DNA of 12,019 bases from an uncultured Gammaproteobacteria bacterium. Its GTDB lineage: Bacteria; Pseudomonadota; Gammaproteobacteria; SZUA-140. The notes beneath the pieces were generated by a model. That model was not told where the DNA came from. It made no database searches and saw only the letters and a program-made list of their open reading frames with translations. Position numbers and translations under genes: made by a program. Positions 8,036-12,019 of this stretch are shown here, one piece after another; the stretch's first letter is position 1, and each line of letters opens with the position of its first letter. The DNA is taken from NCBI GenBank assembly GCA_945787585.1, contig CALZIG010000038.1:1-12019 (forward strand). The letters run 5' to 3'.

Positions 8036-9733
8036 ATGCTTAATCACATCCACATCCGTAATTTTGCCATCGTCGATCAACTCGATCTCGACTTCAGCCA
8101 CGGCCTGTCAGTCCTCACCGGCGAAACCGGCACCGGCAAATCGATTCTAATCGATGCCCTGGGGCAGGTGCTGGGCGACCGCGCCGACAGCGATATGGTG
8201 CGGCACGGCAGCGCCCGGGCCGAGATCAGCGCCACCTTTGAACTCAGCGACACCACACAGGCCGCCGCATGGCTACAGGCCAATGAATTCGATGACGACG
8301 CCAATCCGGGCGAATGCCAACTGCGCCGCACCATTACTAAAGAGGGCCGTTCCAAGGCCTACATCAACGGCCGCCCGACGACGCTACAGATGTTGCGCGA
8401 ACTGGGTGAACAGCTGGTCGATATCCACGGTCAGCACGAACACCAGTCACTGGTGAGGCGCGATGAACAGCGCCGCCTGCTCGACCACTACGCCAGCCAT
8501 AAAACAGTGGTCGATGAAGTGGCCACCACCTTCCGCCAGTGGCAAAAGATCAAGCGTGAATTCGAAGCCCTCAATGAAGCCGCCAGATCGCGAGATCAGC
8601 AGATGACGCTATTGCGCCATCAAACAGAAGAACTGAAGGTGCTCAATCTGACGGCGAAAGGCTTGTTACAACTTGAAGAAGAACACAAACGGCTCGCCAA
8701 TGCGGGGCAGTTAATCAGCAACAGTCGGGCCGCACTACAGACACTGGACGATGATGAGCACGCCATCAGCGACCAACTGCATCGCGTCACCGCCCTACTG
8801 CAACCGCTGCTCGAGAGCGACAAACAACTCGCCCCGGTGGTCGAAATGGTCGAGAGCGCCGCCATACAGATCAACGAAGCATCACACGAACTGCGCCAGC
8901 AGCTTGATGCACTCGAGCTTGATCCGCAACGCCTCGCCGAAGTAGAGCAACGCCTCAGCGAGATCCACGATGCGGCGCGCAAACACCGCGTGCGGCCAAA
9001 GGAGTTACCGGCACATTACCAGACACTGTGCGACGAGCTGGCATCACTCGACAATGCCGATGCCACGCTTGACCAACTGGAACAGTCGATCGAACAGAAA
9101 GCGAACCACTACCGCAAGCTCGCCACTAAACTGCGCAAAGGGCGACGCAGCGCCGCTAAAAAACTCAATCAACTGGTCACCGAAAATATGTACCGACTCG
9201 GTATGCCAGGGGGCGCTTTCGAGATCACCGTCACCCCGCTTCAAGCTGATGATGACGAAGAAAAATTCACCGTACACGGCACCGAACAGATCGAATTCCT
9301 GGTCAGAACCAACCCCAGTCAGGCCGCCAAGGCACTCAGCAAAGTGGCCTCCGGCGGTGAGCTGTCACGCATCAGCCTCGCGATTCAGGTGATCACCTCT
9401 CAACAGGGCGGTATTCCAACGCTTATTTTTGACGAAGTCGATGTCGGCATCGGCGGCCGTGTTGCCGAAATTGTGGGCCAGAAACTACGCGAGCTGGGCA
9501 ATTCACGGCAGGTATTGTGCGTCACACACTTGCCACAGGTCGCCGCTTTGGGTCATCATCACCTGCAGGTGAACAAGCAATTGACTGATCAACATGTTGA
9601 AACGCAGGTACAGGCGTTAAGCCAAACAGCACGGAATGAAGAGATCGCACGCATGCTCGGAGGTATCGATATTACAGATCAGACCCGCGCTCATGCGCAG
9701 GAGATGATCACAAAGGCGCAGCAACAACCATAA
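8036..9733 (+). CDS. recN: DNA repair protein RecN
   Basis: RecN is an SMC-like ATPase that acts at double-strand breaks in recombinational repair. The 565 residues show the split-ATPase plan. Walker A GETGTGKS is at 29-36, and the region GQHEHQSL at about 132-139. A long central coiled-coil section (about 155-375) is rich in Glu/Gln/Leu/Arg. The ABC signature SGGELSR is at 439-445, Walker B LIFDEVD at 463-469 (D466, E467), and the His switch region CVTHLPQVAALGHHH at 495-509. It starts at ATG 8036, 14 bp after nadK, without a strong Shine-Dalgarno sequence, which suggests translational coupling. The nadK-recN pairing is common in gammaproteobacteria. No LexA box was recognised upstream of nadK or recN, so I cannot claim SOS control here. 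Confidence 0.97.
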   Translation: MLNHIHIRNFAIVDQLDLDFSHGLSVLTGETGTGKSILIDALGQVLGDRADSDMVRHGSARAEISATFELSDTTQAAAWLQANEFDDDANPGECQLRRTITKEGRSKAYINGRPTTLQMLRELGEQLVDIHGQHEHQSLVRRDEQRRLLDHYASHKTVVDEVATTFRQWQKIKREFEALNEAARSRDQQMTLLRHQTEELKVLNLTAKGLLQLEEEHKRLANAGQLISNSRAALQTLDDDEHAISDQLHRVTALLQPLLESDKQLAPVVEMVESAAIQINEASHELRQQLDALELDPQRLAEVEQRLSEIHDAARKHRVRPKELPAHYQTLCDELASLDNADATLDQLEQSIEQKANHYRKLATKLRKGRRSAAKKLNQLVTENMYRLGMPGGAFEITVTPLQADDDEEKFTVHGTEQIEFLVRTNPSQAAKALSKVASGGELSRISLAIQVITSQQGGIPTLIFDEVDVGIGGRVAEIVGQKLRELGNSRQVLCVTHLPQVAALGHHHLQVNKQLTDQHVETQVQALSQTARNEEIARMLGGIDITDQTRAHAQEMITKAQQQP

Positions 9734-9779
9734 TTCTGGTGAGTATTTTTCCAGTCTTAAAATATAGGAGAGCAATCAC

Positions 9780-10073
9780 ATGTCAGCCGAACAACGTCGT
9801 TTTCCCCGCACCTCGCTCAACGAAGAGAGTATCTATTTTCTGCACACCAATAACGAAGAAAACAACGAGCGTATCTACTCACCAGCCACTATTGTGGATG
9901 TTAGCGAAGGTGGGCTTGGCATGCAGGTCGGCATCCCTCATGAAATCGATGATCAGCTATGGCTCGAGGGGATTGAAGGATTTACTGGTGTACAGGCCGC
10001 CCGCGTCAAATGGGTACAGGATATCGCCGATAAAGAGATGTTTTATATTGGCGTTGAGTTTGAAGAGGCATAG
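9780..10073 (+). CDS. Single-domain PilZ protein (probable c-di-GMP receptor)
   Basis: A 97-residue cytoplasmic protein consisting of one PilZ domain. Both c-di-GMP binding motifs are visible: RxxxR at 6-10 (RRFPR) and DxSxxG at 40-45 (DVSEGG), followed by the GLGM strand typical of the fold. The end, WVQDIADKEMFYIGVEFEE, matches the closing beta strands. It starts at ATG 9780 with AGGAGA a few bases upstream, the best ribosome-binding site in this block. It follows recN by 46 bp with no terminator between, so it is probably the last gene of nadK-recN-pilZ. Its partner or target (motility, pili or exopolysaccharide) cannot be read from the context, as no such gene is nearby. The N-terminal motif directly at residue 6 means there is no accessory domain. 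Confidence 0.88.
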   Translation: MSAEQRRFPRTSLNEESIYFLHTNNEENNERIYSPATIVDVSEGGLGMQVGIPHEIDDQLWLEGIEGFTGVQAARVKWVQDIADKEMFYIGVEFEEA

Positions 10074-10110
10074 ATTACAGACAGCTACACTCTTAAACAG
10101 CCATTGTTAC

Positions 10111-10929
10111 TCAAAATACTCCATATAGTAAATTGATAAAAAAGTGCAGGAGTATAGCCATCTCGATGCGCCTGCTGAGATGGTAAACTGCGCCATAAAA
10201 CAGGCCGGCCACCGTCGCAAGCAAGACAAACGACAGGCCACCGCCAATGTGAGCCAAACCAAACAGCAGTGATGCCAGGCATATCGCTGCGAGCCAGCCA
10301 AATCGTTTATCGCGCCATTTTATAGCCAGCGTGCGTTGCACTAATCCTCGAAAAAAGAGTTCCTCTGCCACGCAGGTTACCAGCAGGTTTCCCCATGCCC
10401 ATAGCCAGAAATATTGAAATGCGCCAAACCGAGGCATATCGATGCCACCCAGCCACCACACCAATGAAAAAAGCACTATCGGTGCGATTAAAAGGGTCGG
10501 CCATGTCACAGCAAGAGCACTTTGCAACTCTCGCCAGCGCGCTATCCTCGGTGTGACTAAGGCGAGTAGTACAAAGGCAACGCAGGCCTTATCCAGATTG
10601 CGGTAGTCTTGTTCAGCGAACACTGGGATGGCTGAGAATCCTGGCAGCGCATGTATCGCCAATGCCAATGAGAGCGCCATCAAAACGATTAGCGCGAGAT
10701 CATGTTGCCACCCCGCTTCAAACTTACGGTAAAGACATGCCGAGGTAATCAATAACCCTGTCCACAACAGTCCCAACGGTTGAAGCCAGCCCTGCCACAG
10801 GCAAACCGTGAGCACGCCCGCAAACAGGCACCATGACAGCCAATGAGTGCGGTCACGTTGCGGTAGAGACCACAGCGATAACATCGCCACGGTAAACAAC
10901 AATACAAATGAAATAACAGGAAAAGACAT
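10111..10929 (-). CDS. CPBP-family intramembrane glutamic protease-like membrane protein
   Basis: A 272-residue, very hydrophobic protein with about eight predicted membrane segments, so it sits in the inner membrane. The C-terminal third carries the CPBP (CAAX protease and bacteriocin-processing) motifs: EELFFR (189-194, with the Glu pair and Arg), FGLAH (223-227, His227) and HFFIN (262-266, His and Asn). All proposed catalytic residues are present, so it is likely an active glutamic protease; the substrate is unknown. The N-terminal half (about 1-115) is only a set of membrane helices and I recognise no domain in it. The ATG at 10929 is the first start after an in-frame TGA and has no Shine-Dalgarno sequence. 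It is convergent with the PilZ gene (37 bp apart, no visible terminator) and divergent from the DUF3581 gene. A link to bacteriocin or exosortase-type processing is not supported by the neighbours. Confidence 0.85.
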   Translation of the reverse strand: MSFPVISFVLLFTVAMLSLWSLPQRDRTHWLSWCLFAGVLTVCLWQGWLQPLGLLWTGLLITSACLYRKFEAGWQHDLALIVLMALSLALAIHALPGFSAIPVFAEQDYRNLDKACVAFVLLALVTPRIARWRELQSALAVTWPTLLIAPIVLFSLVWWLGGIDMPRFGAFQYFWLWAWGNLLVTCVAEELFFRGLVQRTLAIKWRDKRFGWLAAICLASLLFGLAHIGGGLSFVLLATVAGLFYGAVYHLSRRIEMAILLHFFINLLYGVF

Positions 10930-11157
10930 CGATCAGTAGCATTTTAATAAAAGAATACGTCACTCAACCATAGCCATTTATGCTGAGCTGGAAACATTCT
11001 ACTCACGTAAATCTGGCGAGGTGAATCTTAGTGGCAGCCATTATTAATTTAATTGTGAGGGCAGACAACCAATAATCGCGCCTGATACTGATAAAAGCAT
11101 GATATTATTAAACCAATACACATAAGCCCCTTCATTCAGGCAAGCGAATCGAAACCC

Positions 11158-11871
11158 ATGTTGTTAGAAAACTTTTTCAGCGAAACGTCCACCAAAATCC
11201 ACTTTTCGCGTAAACAGGCCAGTGACTTTGCCAAAACAATTGCCGGTGATTTCAACCCTATCCATGATGAAGATGCCAAACGCTTTTGTGTTCCCGGTGA
11301 TTTACTGTTCGCACTGCTGCTGAATAAATACGGTATCAGTCAGAAAATGCGCTTCACTTTCTCCGGCATGGTATCCAATGAAGTAGCGCTACATTTTAAT
11401 AACACGGCCGATGATAAAATCACCATTGTCGACGATAATAATAAAGAGTATCTCAGCATTACACGTAGCGGTGCGACCACCAAAGATTCTGGTCTAATTC
11501 ACAATCTCACCTGTCGCTATGTAGAGTTCTCCGGGCAGACGTTTCCACACATCCTTGTACCGCTGATGGCAAAACACCATGTAATGATCAATCCTGAGCG
11601 CCCATTAGTGATCTACGAAAGCATGGTGATCGACATCGATGACCTTAACATTGAACAACCCGAGCTCAAACTCAGCGATTCGACATTAGAAGTCGATGGT
11701 AAACGGGGCAACGTGTGTCTCAAATTTAACCTGCTCTCCAAAGGCAACATCATCGGTAAAGGTGAAAAGAGCATGGTACTGAGCGGGCTGCGTGAATATG
11801 ACGAAAGCAAAATTCAGCAATTGATTGAAGTCTACGATGCGCGAAAATCTGGAAATACCAGACTAGCGTAA
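11158..11871 (+). CDS. DUF3581 family protein with a hydratase-2-like (MaoC) motif
   Basis: This 237-residue protein strongly resembles the uncharacterised DUF3581 family known from marine gammaproteobacteria (stretches such as HIAGDFNPIHDED, VPGDLLFALLL, FSGQTFPHILVPLMA, INPERPLVIYESM and VDGKRG are recalled as conserved). No function is established. The N-terminal segment IAGDFNPIHDEDAKRF (28-43) fits the pattern of the MaoC/R-hydratase-2 signature, with D31 and H36 in the positions of the catalytic Asp and His. The C-terminal half alternates strands in a way that would suit a second hotdog fold, which is inference. There is no signal peptide or membrane segment, so it is probably cytoplasmic. 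The ATG at 11158 lacks a clear ribosome-binding site. The 228-bp AT-rich stretch upstream (10930-11157) shows no convincing promoter; only weak boxes near 11085-11110 were seen. No neighbour points to a pathway. Confidence 0.85.
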   Translation: MLLENFFSETSTKIHFSRKQASDFAKTIAGDFNPIHDEDAKRFCVPGDLLFALLLNKYGISQKMRFTFSGMVSNEVALHFNNTADDKITIVDDNNKEYLSITRSGATTKDSGLIHNLTCRYVEFSGQTFPHILVPLMAKHHVMINPERPLVIYESMVIDIDDLNIEQPELKLSDSTLEVDGKRGNVCLKFNLLSKGNIIGKGEKSMVLSGLREYDESKIQQLIEVYDARKSGNTRLA

Positions 11872-11890
11872 ATAATAGGATAATATTTTA

Positions 11891-11933
11891 TTGCTGGCCA
11901 AGAAAGGTATTTTAGCTTTCATTCAGCCAGCAA
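11891..11933. repeat. two-part inverted repeat after the DUF3581 gene
   Basis: TTGCTGGC (11891-11898) and GCCAGCAA (11926-11933) are perfect 8-bp arms. Inside them GAAAG (11902-11906) and CTTTC (11916-11920) form a second 5-bp stem with a 9-nt loop, separated by a 3/5-nt internal loop. It begins 20 bp after the DUF3581 stop. No T-run follows on either strand, so it is not a canonical intrinsic terminator. It may stabilise the 3' end of the mRNA or bind a protein. The remainder of the window (11934-12019) shows no gene. Confidence 0.55.
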
Positions 11934-12019
11934 GGGTCATTTAGGCTTAATCTGAACCTGGAATATATCGTAAAAACATACCCTTACGTGTGCTCTTGAT
12001 TGCGCTTTGATTGGTTTAA

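Noticed and set aside
8620..8982. Serine-rich 120-codon frame on the minus strand
   Set aside because: It is the antisense reading of the RecN coiled-coil region; the serine and cysteine richness arises from reversed Gln/Glu/Ala codons.

Overview
The window reads as a chromosomal housekeeping segment of a gammaproteobacterium outside the Enterobacterales. The gene order hrcA-grpE-dnaK-dnaJ-dapB-carA, with nadK-recN divergent from hrcA, is the arrangement known from several non-enteric gammaproteobacteria (Chromatiales/Xanthomonadales-like). Presence of HrcA plus a perfect CIRCE operator, and of a DUF3581 protein otherwise familiar from Vibrio/Shewanella/Marinobacter-type bacteria, fits that placement. 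The exact genus cannot be told from the sequence. No mobile element, CRISPR array, tRNA or rRNA was seen, and no wholly new multi-gene system is evident. The novelty lies in regulatory details, one broken gene and one poorly characterised protein.

Leftward (minus strand) block, 1-6959. Transcription starts at a CIRCE-overlapped promoter (about 7006-7046) and runs through hrcA (heat-shock repressor), grpE (nucleotide exchange factor), dnaK (Hsp70), dnaJ (Hsp40), dapB (dihydrodipicolinate reductase) and carA (small subunit of carbamoyl-phosphate synthetase, running off the left edge). A second promoter-like sequence, whose -35 overlaps the grpE stop codon, precedes dnaK. A very strong intrinsic terminator lies between dnaK and dnaJ, so dnaJ expression probably depends on partial read-through or a weak local promoter. 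carA carries two in-frame TAA codons 21 bp apart inside conserved coding sequence, each within a copy of the same 9-bp sequence. It is therefore a pseudogene or a contig-edge error.

Rightward (plus strand) block, 7128-10073. nadK (NAD kinase), recN (SMC-like DNA repair ATPase) and a 97-residue single-domain PilZ (c-di-GMP receptor-type) protein are closely spaced and probably co-transcribed. They share the divergent control region with hrcA.

Right end, 10074-12019. A CPBP-family intramembrane glutamic protease-like protein lies on the minus strand, convergent with the PilZ gene. After a 228-bp AT-rich gap with no convincing promoter, a DUF3581 protein is encoded on the plus strand. It carries an N-terminal GDFNPIH motif closely resembling the MaoC/hydratase-2 active-site signature. 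The last 148 bp hold a two-part inverted repeat and no gene that I can support.

In function, the left block couples heat-shock control (HrcA/CIRCE, with a possible sigma-32-like element before dnaK) to the DnaK-DnaJ-GrpE machine. dapB and carA are metabolic genes that follow it by conserved synteny rather than by shared pathway.
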